NCBI GenBank assembly: GCA_035266225.1
Contig: DATFNV010000701.1
Span: forward strand, 1-11,634
Direction of reading: 5' to 3'
Source: DATFNV01 sp035266225
GTDB lineage: Bacteria; Planctomycetota; Planctomycetia; Gemmatales; Gemmataceae
DNA length: 11,634 nucleotides
Under the pieces are notes generated by a model. It was not told the DNA's origin, made no database searches, and was given only the letters and a program-made list of their open reading frames with translations. Below, piece after piece: positions 6,140 through 11,634 of the stretch; the first letter of the stretch is position 1, and each line of letters opens with the position of its first letter. A program made the translations under genes and the position numbers.

Positions 6140-7072
6140 ATGGCCGCGGACACTGTAGACGCCCTGTGCATGAAGGCACGCGAAGCCATCGCCCAGCGCA
6201 ACCCGGATCGGGCGCGCCAGCTCTACCTGCAAGCGCTGGGGCTGAAGTCCGACGCGCCGGACGTGCATTATGGCCTGGCCACCGTCTGCTTCCAGCTGAA
6301 GGACCTGCACAGCGCCGCCCATCACTTCCGGGAGGTGACGCGACTCGACCCGCTGCGGGCCGGGGCGTTCATCAACCTGGGCGCGGTGTACAACCTCCTC
6401 GACCAGCTCGATGACTCGATCACGATGCTTCGCCGCGGCATCCAGCTCGACTCGCGCCGCGCCGAAGGGTATTACAACCTGGCCCTGGTCTACCGCCGCA
6501 AGGGGCAGGTGGACATGGCCATCCAGGCGTACCGCGAGGCCCTGCGCGTCAACCCGCAGATGTCCGACGCCCATTACAACCTGGGCAACGTCTTCGTCGA
6601 GAAGGGCCAGTACGGCATGGCCGCCACCCACTACAAGCACGCCCTGCAGTTGCGGCCCAACTGGGACAAGGCGACCGCCGGCCTGGCGGAGGTCGAGGCC
6701 CACCTGAACCAGGCCAAGGCGCCGGCCGACCCCAAGGCGGACTCCGGGACCGTGCCGCTACGCCAGCCGCAGATGGACATGGAGCGGACGGTCGATCCCA
6801 ACAGCCAAGGCGAACTGCTGACGGTCGTCCACAAGGCGACGATCGAGTCGGAAGAGTTCGGCCGGCAGTTCCTGCAGGTGCTGGAGAACGAGATCGAGCC
6901 GGCGATCAAGGAATTGTCGTCGTCGCTGCTCTACCCGGACACGTCTGCGGGCGAGCTGGACCAGTGCGTGGAGAAATTCGAGTCCGCCATGGCGCGCCTG
7001 CGGAGCGTCCAGAAGACGGTCAGCCTCAGCGTCGAGCGCGTCAACGCCCTCGGCGAAAAGCTGTTCAAATAA
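6140..7072 (+). CDS. Tetratricopeptide-repeat (TPR) protein
   Basis: This 310-residue protein has no signal peptide, so it should be cytoplasmic. Five tandem TPR units span about residues 5-38, 41-72, 75-106, 109-140 and 143-174. The usual W/Y-x-x-L-G/A and A-x-x-x-Y/F pattern is visible, for example AEGYYNLALVYRRKGQ (108-123) and DAHYNLGNVFVEKGQYGMA (143-161). A polar linker (about 190-225) joins a helical C-terminal part (225-310, from LLTVVHKATIESEEFGRQF to VERVNALGEKLF) that I do not recognise. TPR arrays are protein-binding scaffolds and no catalytic motif is present. The gene precedes a small GspE-N-like gene on the same strand by 195 bases, and the secretin/STN protein lies convergent beyond that. 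A role in assembling or piloting a secretion or pilus machine is possible but inferred. No strong Shine-Dalgarno precedes the ATG, only a GGGGG run 10-14 bases upstream. Confidence 0.87.
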   Translation: MAADTVDALCMKAREAIAQRNPDRARQLYLQALGLKSDAPDVHYGLATVCFQLKDLHSAAHHFREVTRLDPLRAGAFINLGAVYNLLDQLDDSITMLRRGIQLDSRRAEGYYNLALVYRRKGQVDMAIQAYREALRVNPQMSDAHYNLGNVFVEKGQYGMAATHYKHALQLRPNWDKATAGLAEVEAHLNQAKAPADPKADSGTVPLRQPQMDMERTVDPNSQGELLTVVHKATIESEEFGRQFLQVLENEIEPAIKELSSSLLYPDTSAGELDQCVEKFESAMARLRSVQKTVSLSVERVNALGEKLFK

Positions 7073-7121
7073 GGCCGCGGGGGTCGAGCCGCGCCGCCCG
7101 CAATCCCCGTTTGCCGTGAGC

Positions 7122-7127
7122 TATAGT
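7122..7127 (+). promoter_or_regulatory. Possible -10 element in the 195-base gap before the mini-protein gene
   Basis: TATAGT is a five-of-six -10 match in a GAGCTATAGT context nearly identical to the GAGCTATAAT of the TPR promoter. No acceptable -35 is found 16-18 bases upstream, so it is a weak call. It lies about 140 bases before the next start codon. The rest of the gap 7073-7267 shows no gene. Confidence 0.3.
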
Positions 7128-7267
7128 TGCACTAACGGGCCGCCCCCGGCTCGTCCGCCCGGGCTCATCCCCTCCGCTCCCACCCGGCACGAATTCTCGG
7201 AACAACCCGCTTCGATCACACCTTGCCGCCGGCATCCCGTCGCCGCGGAACAGAGAAGGGAATAGGG

Positions 7268-7546
7268 ATGCCGCGCGAACACCGGAAGATCGGCGAAATC
7301 CTCGTCGGTCTGGGCGTCTTGAAGGGCGGGGAAGTGAATCGCGTGCTGGACGCGCTTTCGCGCCGGATTGATCGGCAGAAGTTCGGACAGATGGCCCAGA
7401 CGATGGGTCTGCTGCGCGAGGAGCACATCCTGGCGGCGCTGGCCGTGCAGATGGACCTCTTCCCCGGCATCGACCGCATGTCGCTGGGCCAGATCCTCAG
7501 CAGCCTGCAAGACCCCAAGCCGGAGACGCCGACGGCCAACGCGTGA
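7268..7546 (+). CDS. Stand-alone GspE/MshE N-terminal-like domain protein
   Basis: This 92-residue protein resembles the N-terminal domain of type II secretion and type IV pilus ATPases (GspE/MshE N domain), without any ATPase part. Two copies of the same motif are visible. The first is KIGEILVGLGVLKGGEVNRVLD (7-28). The second, KFGQMAQTMGLLREEHILAALAVQ, spans 38-61 and is followed by MDLFPGIDRMSLGQIL. This is the paired G-x-x-L-x-x-x-G-x-L-x-x-x-x-x-x-x-A-L unit of the family. In pilus ATPases this domain docks on the inner-membrane platform, and in MshE it binds cyclic di-GMP. Binding cannot be judged here because the full nucleotide-contact pattern is not evident. The start is chosen by AAGGG at 7256-7260, seven bases upstream. 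A longer frame from 7223 adds only a basic leader. The tail QDPKPETPTANA looks disordered. The gene is convergent with the secretin/STN gene. Confidence 0.78.
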   Translation: MPREHRKIGEILVGLGVLKGGEVNRVLDALSRRIDRQKFGQMAQTMGLLREEHILAALAVQMDLFPGIDRMSLGQILSSLQDPKPETPTANA

Positions 7547-7549
7547 CAT

Positions 7550-7591
7550 CAGCCGCTTGCGGCTTCGCACTTGCGAAGCCGCAAGCGGCTG
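7550..7591. repeat. Palindrome with 20-bp arms between convergent genes
   Basis: Bases 7550-7569 and 7572-7591 are exact reverse complements with a two-base spacer. It starts three bases after the TGA of the mini-protein gene and ends 15 bases before the stop of the secretin/STN gene. It could act as a bidirectional barrier to transcription or an RNA-stabilising hairpin. No U-tract follows on either strand. Its sequence differs from the other two large palindromes. Confidence 0.88.
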
Positions 7592-7606
7592 CCGTGGGCA
7601 GATCAC

Positions 7607-10600
7607 TCAGCGCCGCGGGGCCGGCCTGTCATTCGCCTCCTTCGGCTCCGCTTCCTCGAGGCCGCCGGCGGGGCCGCCCTTTTCGCCGTCGATCAGGATC
7701 TTTTGCAGGGCCCTGACCACAGCGGGATCGACGTTGGGCAGGACGGGGCGCGGGCCGCTGCCGACATAGGTGCATTGAGGCAGCGCCTCGGGGCGCGGCT
7801 GCCGGGCCAGCGCTTCGCAAGCCTGCTGAAGCGCGGCGACTGCAGCTGTGTTGCCCGGTACCGCGGCGAAGGCTTGCAGAGCATCGACCCTCGCCTCTTC
7901 ATACCGACCGGCCTTGAAATCGGACTGAAACCGCGCGATCGCTGCGGCGCGTTTCCGTTCCCTCTCCGCCGCTTCCCCGGAACATCGGCGCAACAGGGCG
8001 AACAGGTCGGCCACTTCCTCCTGGACGTCGCTCGTCTGGTTCACGAGGATGGTGGCCGGCTTCGCCAAGAAATCGATGGTGCCTTGCCCTCCCTGGGAAG
8101 CCCAGGTCCTCGGGGCAATGGCGGACTGGATGAGGTTAATTAGCTGCTGCGTCTCCGGGCTCGACTTCGCGTCGGCGGGCAGCAAGCCTCCGACAGAGTA
8201 CGGCACCAGCACGCACTTGCCGCGGGCGTTATCCGGCGTGGTGATCTTCAACGCTTCGTCCTCGACGACGTAGGTCAGGTGGAAGTTGTTGAGCAGGTTC
8301 TTCAGGGCCCCTTTCAGAGACATGTCCTCGATGTGGAACGTCACGGGCATAGTGAGGCTGATGCCCTTCTCGTCCAGGGCTGCGCCGTCGGGCAGGATGT
8401 TGATGTCCTGCGTTGTGGCCAACTCATCGAGCACCTTGCCGAGGGCCACGTCCTTGAAGTTCAGGCTTACGTGTGCGTCCAGGCGGCGCTCGATCTGGCG
8501 CTCCTTCTCAGTCTTGCCGGGGGCGACGGATGGCGCCGGTGCCGCGGACGAAACCGCGCGGACGAGATGCTCCCTGGAAACGAGCCGGCGCTGCATTCGC
8601 GCGACGGAAAGCGCGGCGGCGGCGCAGGCGTTCTCCGGGTCGAGCGCCACCGCCCTGCCCGCCACCGCCTCGGCGTCGCGATACCGGGCCTCCTTGTAGG
8701 CGACGTTGAACTCCTGCAGGAGCGCCTCGACCATGCGCTCGGGGGAGCCGATCGCCTTGGCCTCGCCCGCCGGGACGGTACCAGCGCCTTCCGGTTTGGT
8801 TTCGCAGGGATCGACGGTGCCGAGGGGCAGCGACGCGGTTTCCTTCACCCGCTCGAGCAGGTGGCCCCTGGTGACGAGTGGGTCGGCGACGACCGACTTG
8901 CGGTCGCGCTGCAGCGCCCGCTGCGCCAGATCCTCCGCCCCGGCGTAGTGGCCGCGCGACAGTTCGCGCTGGCACTTCACCAGCAGGTCGTGGACCGTCT
9001 CTTCGTCGCCGCCGATGCCGCCGCGGACGCGCTCGGGGGTCAGGTGCGTCGGCTGATCGACCAGCCAGGTGCGCTCCTTCTCGTACTCGATCGGGCCGAA
9101 GTGTTCGGACTGGTTCATCAGGACCAGGGTCCGGCGCTGGACATCGTTGTTCAAGCAGCCGAAGAGATGATCCAGGCACTCCCGCAGGGCATCGGTGAAC
9201 GTGGAGAGTAGTTGCGGGAGCAGGGCCGGCGCGGCGCCCGTCGCGGCCGGCGGCTCGACGACCGTCGGCGTCACCAGCAGCACCAGGCGCGAGTCGCCGC
9301 CGGCCTTCGGACCACAGATGACCAGCGCGTGCCCGCGGGCGATGTCCGCGGTGGTGTGGACGCGCTGCGAACTGCGGCCGGGGACGATGGTGCCCTGCAC
9401 GGTCCCGTTTGTTACCTCGCACAACTCGCTGATTTCGGGCTCGACCTCCAGGCGAATGGTGCCGTCAGGCAGGACGACAGGGAGGCAGTTGACCCGAGTG
9501 CCGAAGTCCTCGAATTGAACGCCGGCCTCACCGAGGCCGGCGGGAACGGGGACGGCCTGCTGGCCGCCGGATAGGAAGGAAGCCGGCCGGCCGCTGAGGG
9601 TCATCAGGCACGGCTGAGCCAACACCTTGGCGCGGCCTTTCTCGCGCAGCTCGTCCAGGCTGGCCTGAAGCGCCTTCTGCCTGTCCCCGTCAGCAACCTC
9701 GATGACCCAGCGGGGAGCTTTCTTCTCGCCGGCGCGATCGAGGTTCAACGTCCGCGCTGCCGTGCGTTCCACCTCCGCGATCACAACGCTGAGTTGCACC
9801 TGTGGGCTCGCTGCGGCGCGCCCCATGTCGCGAGTCGTCGCGCGGCAATGGCTGCTCCCGGAAACAGCGTTGGTTTCCTTGGGCAGGACGGGAATCGGCT
9901 CCGCCGTCGCCGAGGTCGGCTCCGCGTTGACGACGATGGTCCCGGTTTGGCTCACCTCAATGCCGATGCCGAACAGCAGCGAACCGGTGTGCTCCTCCTT
10001 CACGCCGACCGTGATCTCAGCCAGGGGACAGGCCGGACAGGTGAAACGACCTGTGAAGTCCGTCCACAGACCCAGGAATTGGTATTGCGGGTCTCTCTCC
10101 TCCACGTCGGGCATCACGTCGAGTGGTTCGACCTCCGTGGGCATCACCTCGATGTGCTCGAACTCCTCGGGCATGCCGACTTGCTCAGGAACCTGCGTCG
10201 GCCCAAACGAGTACCCGACCGACCCATTCGTCCGTGGGCAGCCCGACCCGGGTGGGCAGTACTGCGGCGGGTGTTCCAGGTACTGCGCCGGGGGCAACAA
10301 CTTCTCCACCTCCTCCGCGGGAATCCAGACCTGAATTGGCAAGAACGCCGCCAGCGGGTGGATGGTGAAGAGCAGGCAGCGGAGTGTCATCACCTCGGGG
10401 GAGCGCCCATCGTCGCTGTCGCATTCGGGCAGGCCGCTGCCCCGGATGACGCGCGGCGCGGGGGGCGGCAGGGCGGGGAGGGCAGGCTGGGCGCGCGGCA
10501 GGTCGCCGTGCTCGCCGACCTGCTCTTGCTCGAGCAACAGGGGCACCGCGGTGCCCCGCACCGGCAGGATGTCGGGGGGCAGGGGCGCCGGGGCGGCCTG

Positions 10601-10726
10601 GGGAAAGCCGTAGCCTTTCGGTTCGCCGGGAAAGGCGGGCGATTGGGCCACGGCGGCGGAGGTCAACGCCTCCACGGCGAGCAGCGCGGCTGCGAAGAGC
10701 CAGCAAGACGGCAAGCGTGCGGACAT
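7607..10726 (-). CDS. Exported secretin-domain protein with TPR and STN-type segments
   Basis: This 1039-residue protein starts with a signal peptide (hydrophobic 8-26, likely cut after AVA at 27) and a Pro-rich region (to about 95). Next come a YLEHPPQY segment (149-156) and a CPACP motif (230-234). Residues 307-492 are a secretin-type core, with VQLSVVIAEVERTA (310-323), LAQPCLMTLSGRPASFLSGGQ (369-389), VQFEDFGTRVNCLPVVLPDG (403-422), EVEPEIS (427-433) and VLLVTPTVVEP (482-492). This fold normally forms outer-membrane rings for type II/III secretion and pili. It lacks the usual P-x-L-G-x-x-P-x-L-G-x-L-F lip segment between the glycine turn (471-472) and the last strand. TPR-like helices follow (575-610, 665-700). 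An STN-like module (753-830, VSLNFKDVALGKVLDELA) continues into an N-domain-like region (838-915), and another TPR-like pair closes it (925-970). STN normally precedes the secretin core; here it follows. The start is set by GGAGGG at 10735-10740. Confidence 0.82.
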   Translation of the reverse strand: MSARLPSCWLFAAALLAVEALTSAAVAQSPAFPGEPKGYGFPQAAPAPLPPDILPVRGTAVPLLLEQEQVGEHGDLPRAQPALPALPPPAPRVIRGSGLPECDSDDGRSPEVMTLRCLLFTIHPLAAFLPIQVWIPAEEVEKLLPPAQYLEHPPQYCPPGSGCPRTNGSVGYSFGPTQVPEQVGMPEEFEHIEVMPTEVEPLDVMPDVEERDPQYQFLGLWTDFTGRFTCPACPLAEITVGVKEEHTGSLLFGIGIEVSQTGTIVVNAEPTSATAEPIPVLPKETNAVSGSSHCRATTRDMGRAAASPQVQLSVVIAEVERTAARTLNLDRAGEKKAPRWVIEVADGDRQKALQASLDELREKGRAKVLAQPCLMTLSGRPASFLSGGQQAVPVPAGLGEAGVQFEDFGTRVNCLPVVLPDGTIRLEVEPEISELCEVTNGTVQGTIVPGRSSQRVHTTADIARGHALVICGPKAGGDSRLVLLVTPTVVEPPAATGAAPALLPQLLSTFTDALRECLDHLFGCLNNDVQRRTLVLMNQSEHFGPIEYEKERTWLVDQPTHLTPERVRGGIGGDEETVHDLLVKCQRELSRGHYAGAEDLAQRALQRDRKSVVADPLVTRGHLLERVKETASLPLGTVDPCETKPEGAGTVPAGEAKAIGSPERMVEALLQEFNVAYKEARYRDAEAVAGRAVALDPENACAAAALSVARMQRRLVSREHLVRAVSSAAPAPSVAPGKTEKERQIERRLDAHVSLNFKDVALGKVLDELATTQDINILPDGAALDEKGISLTMPVTFHIEDMSLKGALKNLLNNFHLTYVVEDEALKITTPDNARGKCVLVPYSVGGLLPADAKSSPETQQLINLIQSAIAPRTWASQGGQGTIDFLAKPATILVNQTSDVQEEVADLFALLRRCSGEAAERERKRAAAIARFQSDFKAGRYEEARVDALQAFAAVPGNTAAVAALQQACEALARQPRPEALPQCTYVGSGPRPVLPNVDPAVVRALQKILIDGEKGGPAGGLEEAEPKEANDRPAPRR

Positions 10727-10734
10727 GAACGAAT

Positions 10735-10740
10735 CCCTCC
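10735..10740 (-). promoter_or_regulatory. Ribosome binding site deciding the secretin/STN protein start
   Basis: On the minus strand GGAGGG lies eight bases before the ATG at 10726, the start that gives a clean signal peptide. The frame is open upstream to 10891, but that part crosses the promoter and runs antisense to the HigB remnant. Confidence 0.7.
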
Positions 10741-10804
10741 GTTCCGGTGAGAGGTGGCGCCGGCGGCGACGGGAGCGCGTCCCGGCGCCGCCGCGAGGAG
10801 ACGG

Positions 10805-10833
10805 TGTGTAGCAGCCCGCGGGGAAAACGTCAA
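10805..10833 (-). promoter_or_regulatory. Sigma70-like promoter for the secretin/STN gene
   Basis: On the minus strand TTGACG (10828-10833) and TACACA (10805-10810) are 17 bases apart. The -35 is a five-of-six match; the -10 is only three-of-six but sits in the recurring GCTACA context. Transcription would start near 10798, about 70 bases before the ATG. Confidence 0.48.
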
Positions 10834-10849
10834 CCACAGGCGACAGTAA

Positions 10850-10969
10850 CCGGTCGGCGGGAACAAGTACCGCCTGATCACCATCATCCACTGCAACCGA
10901 GGGAAGCTCTATGTGTGGCGGATCCTAACTCATGCGGAGTATGATAGCGGGGAATGGAAAGACGATTGA
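10850..10969 (+). pseudogene. higB: C-terminal remnant of a HigB-type toxin
   Basis: Forward frame 2 from 10850 to the TGA at 10967-10969 reads PVGGNKYRLITIIHCNRGKL, followed by YVWRILTHAEYDSGEWKDD. This matches the end of HigB (RelE-superfamily mRNA interferase) proteins, in which G-G-N-K-Y-R-L-I and L-T-H-A-E-Y-D are typical. HigB toxins are about 95-110 residues, so only the last 39 are left. A TAA lies immediately upstream in frame (10847-10849), and the sequence before it shows no HigB similarity in any frame I read. No start codon is available for the conserved part. The stump ends directly before the HigA start, with its stop inside the HigA ribosome binding site, as in an intact higBA operon. 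The 5' part was probably deleted when the neighbouring region was joined. Confidence 0.72.
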
Positions 10970-10973
10970 GGTG
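10968..10973 (+). promoter_or_regulatory. Ribosome binding site of higA overlapping the toxin stop
   Basis: GAGGTG lies four bases before the ATG at 10978 and shares two bases with the TGA of the HigB remnant. This is the coupling expected in a toxin-first operon. Confidence 0.6.
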
Positions 10974-10977
10974 ACCG

Positions 10978-11397
10978 ATGCCTTCTCGGACCAAGCGGAT
11001 AAATCTTGCTGCGGACAAGTACCTGGCGCTCGTGATCCAGTTCCCGCTGCGACCTCTCCGCACGGAAGACGATCTGGACCGTGCGATCGCCGTGATCGAC
11101 TCGCTCCTGGACCGCGACCCCCTTGCTCCCGAGGAAGAAGATTACCTGGACGTGCTCAGCGACCTCGTCGAGCGGTACGAGTCGGCAGAGCATCCCCAGG
11201 GGCCGGTCAGCGACGCGGACATGCTGCGCCACTTGATCGAGGCGAAAGAGGTCACTCAGGCCGACGTCGCCCAGGCCACGGGCATCGCCGAATCGACCGT
11301 CTCCGCGGTGCTGTCCGGCAAGCAGAAGCTCAGCCGCTCCCACGTTGGCCGGTTGGCGCGTTACTTCGCCGTGAGCCCGGCCGTGTTCTCCTTCTGA
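10978..11397 (+). CDS. higA: HigA-type antitoxin, XRE-family HTH regulator
   Basis: This 139-residue protein has an acidic helical N-terminal part (about 30-72, with TEDDLDRAIAVIDSLL at 29-44 and LAPEEEDYLDVLSDLVE at 49-65). A C-terminal helix-turn-helix of the XRE/Cro type spans about 80-133. Its core is LIEAKEVTQADVAQATGI (86-103) followed by AESTVSAVLSGKQKLSR (104-120), and the G-I-x-x-S/T-x-V-S-x-V-L-x-G-K pattern is characteristic of HigA antitoxins. These proteins neutralise HigB and repress their own operon through an operator near the promoter. Here the toxin partner is reduced to a C-terminal stump just upstream, so this is an orphan antitoxin. It may be a relic, or it may still neutralise a HigB encoded elsewhere. 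The sequence that would have held the operon promoter is missing along with the toxin 5' part, so it is unclear whether the gene is still expressed. Confidence 0.85.
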   Translation: MPSRTKRINLAADKYLALVIQFPLRPLRTEDDLDRAIAVIDSLLDRDPLAPEEEDYLDVLSDLVERYESAEHPQGPVSDADMLRHLIEAKEVTQADVAQATGIAESTVSAVLSGKQKLSRSHVGRLARYFAVSPAVFSF

Positions 11398-11500
11398 CCG
11401 TGGGTGAGCGTACCTTCGACTGTCCTGCGGCTTGTCGAATGCCCCACTCGTGCGGTGACTCCCCTCTCCCCGGCACCCCGCAATAGTATTAGGCACGAGC
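11398..11500. other. Gene-free spacer after higA
   Basis: No coding frame of credible composition, hairpin or promoter pair was seen here. It separates the antitoxin gene from the tandem repeat array. Confidence 0.5.
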
Positions 11501-11634
11501 AATCCCACGGGCTTGTCCCGTGGTTGGTTAGGGTCGCTGCTACACTCTGGCCGCGCTCCCGGGGAATCCCACGGGCTTGTCCCGTGGTTGGTTAGGATCG
11601 CTGCTACTGGGGAGGCGCGCTCCCGAGAAATCCC
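11501..11634. repeat. Tandem 64-bp repeat array with a hairpin in each unit, running off the right edge
   Basis: Unit 1 (11501-11564) and unit 2 (11565-11628) share their first 32 bases exactly, then a variable part, then a common CGCTCCCG near the end. A third unit begins at 11629. Each unit contains a 7-bp inverted repeat, CCACGGG and CCCGTGG around a CTTGT loop (11505-11523 and 11569-11587), and a GCTGCTAC word. The array may be much longer beyond the window. Confidence 0.85.

Noticed and set aside
10727..10891. 55-residue N-terminal extension of the secretin/STN protein
   Set aside because: It covers the promoter and the antisense of the HigB remnant. The internal ATG has GGAGGG and yields a signal peptide.
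133..11495. Shared 10-mer GTATTAGGCA at 133-142 and 11486-11495, considered as attachment-site repeats of a mobile island
   Set aside because: Ten-base repeats are expected by chance many times in a window of this size, no integrase is present, and the flanks do not extend the match.
11404..11595. Small plus-strand frame after higA (63 codons)
   Set aside because: Most of it reads through the tandem repeat, with no ribosome binding site and no protein-like composition.
11501..11634. CRISPR array
   Set aside because: The variable segments are too short and partly conserved, the period is built from a hairpin head rather than repeat-spacer units, and no cas gene is present.

Overview
The window is GC-rich and compactly coded. 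It looks like an accessory part of a planctomycete chromosome, most likely Gemmataceae. That placement is my inference from several features: secretin/STN proteins carrying TPR segments and a proline-rich N-terminus, a Tat-exported protein of unknown function, a bacterial GH3-type adenylating enzyme, a PD40 beta-propeller lipoprotein-like exported protein, and long intergenic palindromes. No rRNA, tRNA, CRISPR or transposase gene was seen.

Layout, left to right. (1) Positions 1-711, minus strand: a toxin-antitoxin pair, made of an unrecognised acidic antitoxin and a PemK/MazF-type toxin that overlap by 4 bases. The toxin frame has no stop before the left edge and its tail looks non-native. 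(2) 861-1820, minus: a PfkB/ribokinase-family sugar kinase. It is driven from a good promoter whose transcript would begin with a large hairpin (27-bp arms). (3) 2036-3562, plus: a GH3-family acyl-adenylating enzyme. (4) 3554-3623: a perfect 70-bp palindrome with no spacer, which contains the GH3 stop codon. (5) 3630-4547, minus: an exported six-bladed PD40 (TolB-like) propeller. (6) 4693-5994, plus: a Tat-exported protein, possibly related to Gfo/Idh/MocA. (7) 6140-7072, plus: a cytoplasmic five-TPR protein with a clear promoter. (8) 7268-7546, plus: a 92-residue stand-alone domain like the N-terminal domain of GspE/MshE ATPases. (9) 7550-7591: a second convergent-gene palindrome. (10) 7607-10726, minus: a 1039-residue exported protein with a secretin-type domain followed by TPR and STN-type segments. 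(11) 10850-11397, plus: the C-terminal stump of a HigB toxin in front of an intact HigA antitoxin. (12) From 11501 to the right edge: a 64-bp tandem repeat array with a small hairpin in each unit.

How they may work together. The TPR protein, the GspE-N-like mini-protein and the secretin/STN protein are contiguous and all carry parts typical of type II secretion or type IV pilus machines. No ATPase, pilin or inner-membrane component is present, so a complete secretion system is not shown. The other genes look independent, each with its own promoter or ribosome binding site. The palindromes sit in the spaces between oppositely oriented genes. The two toxin-antitoxin loci, one with a doubtful 3' end and one with a deleted toxin, together with the repeats, suggest repeated small rearrangements at both ends of the window.
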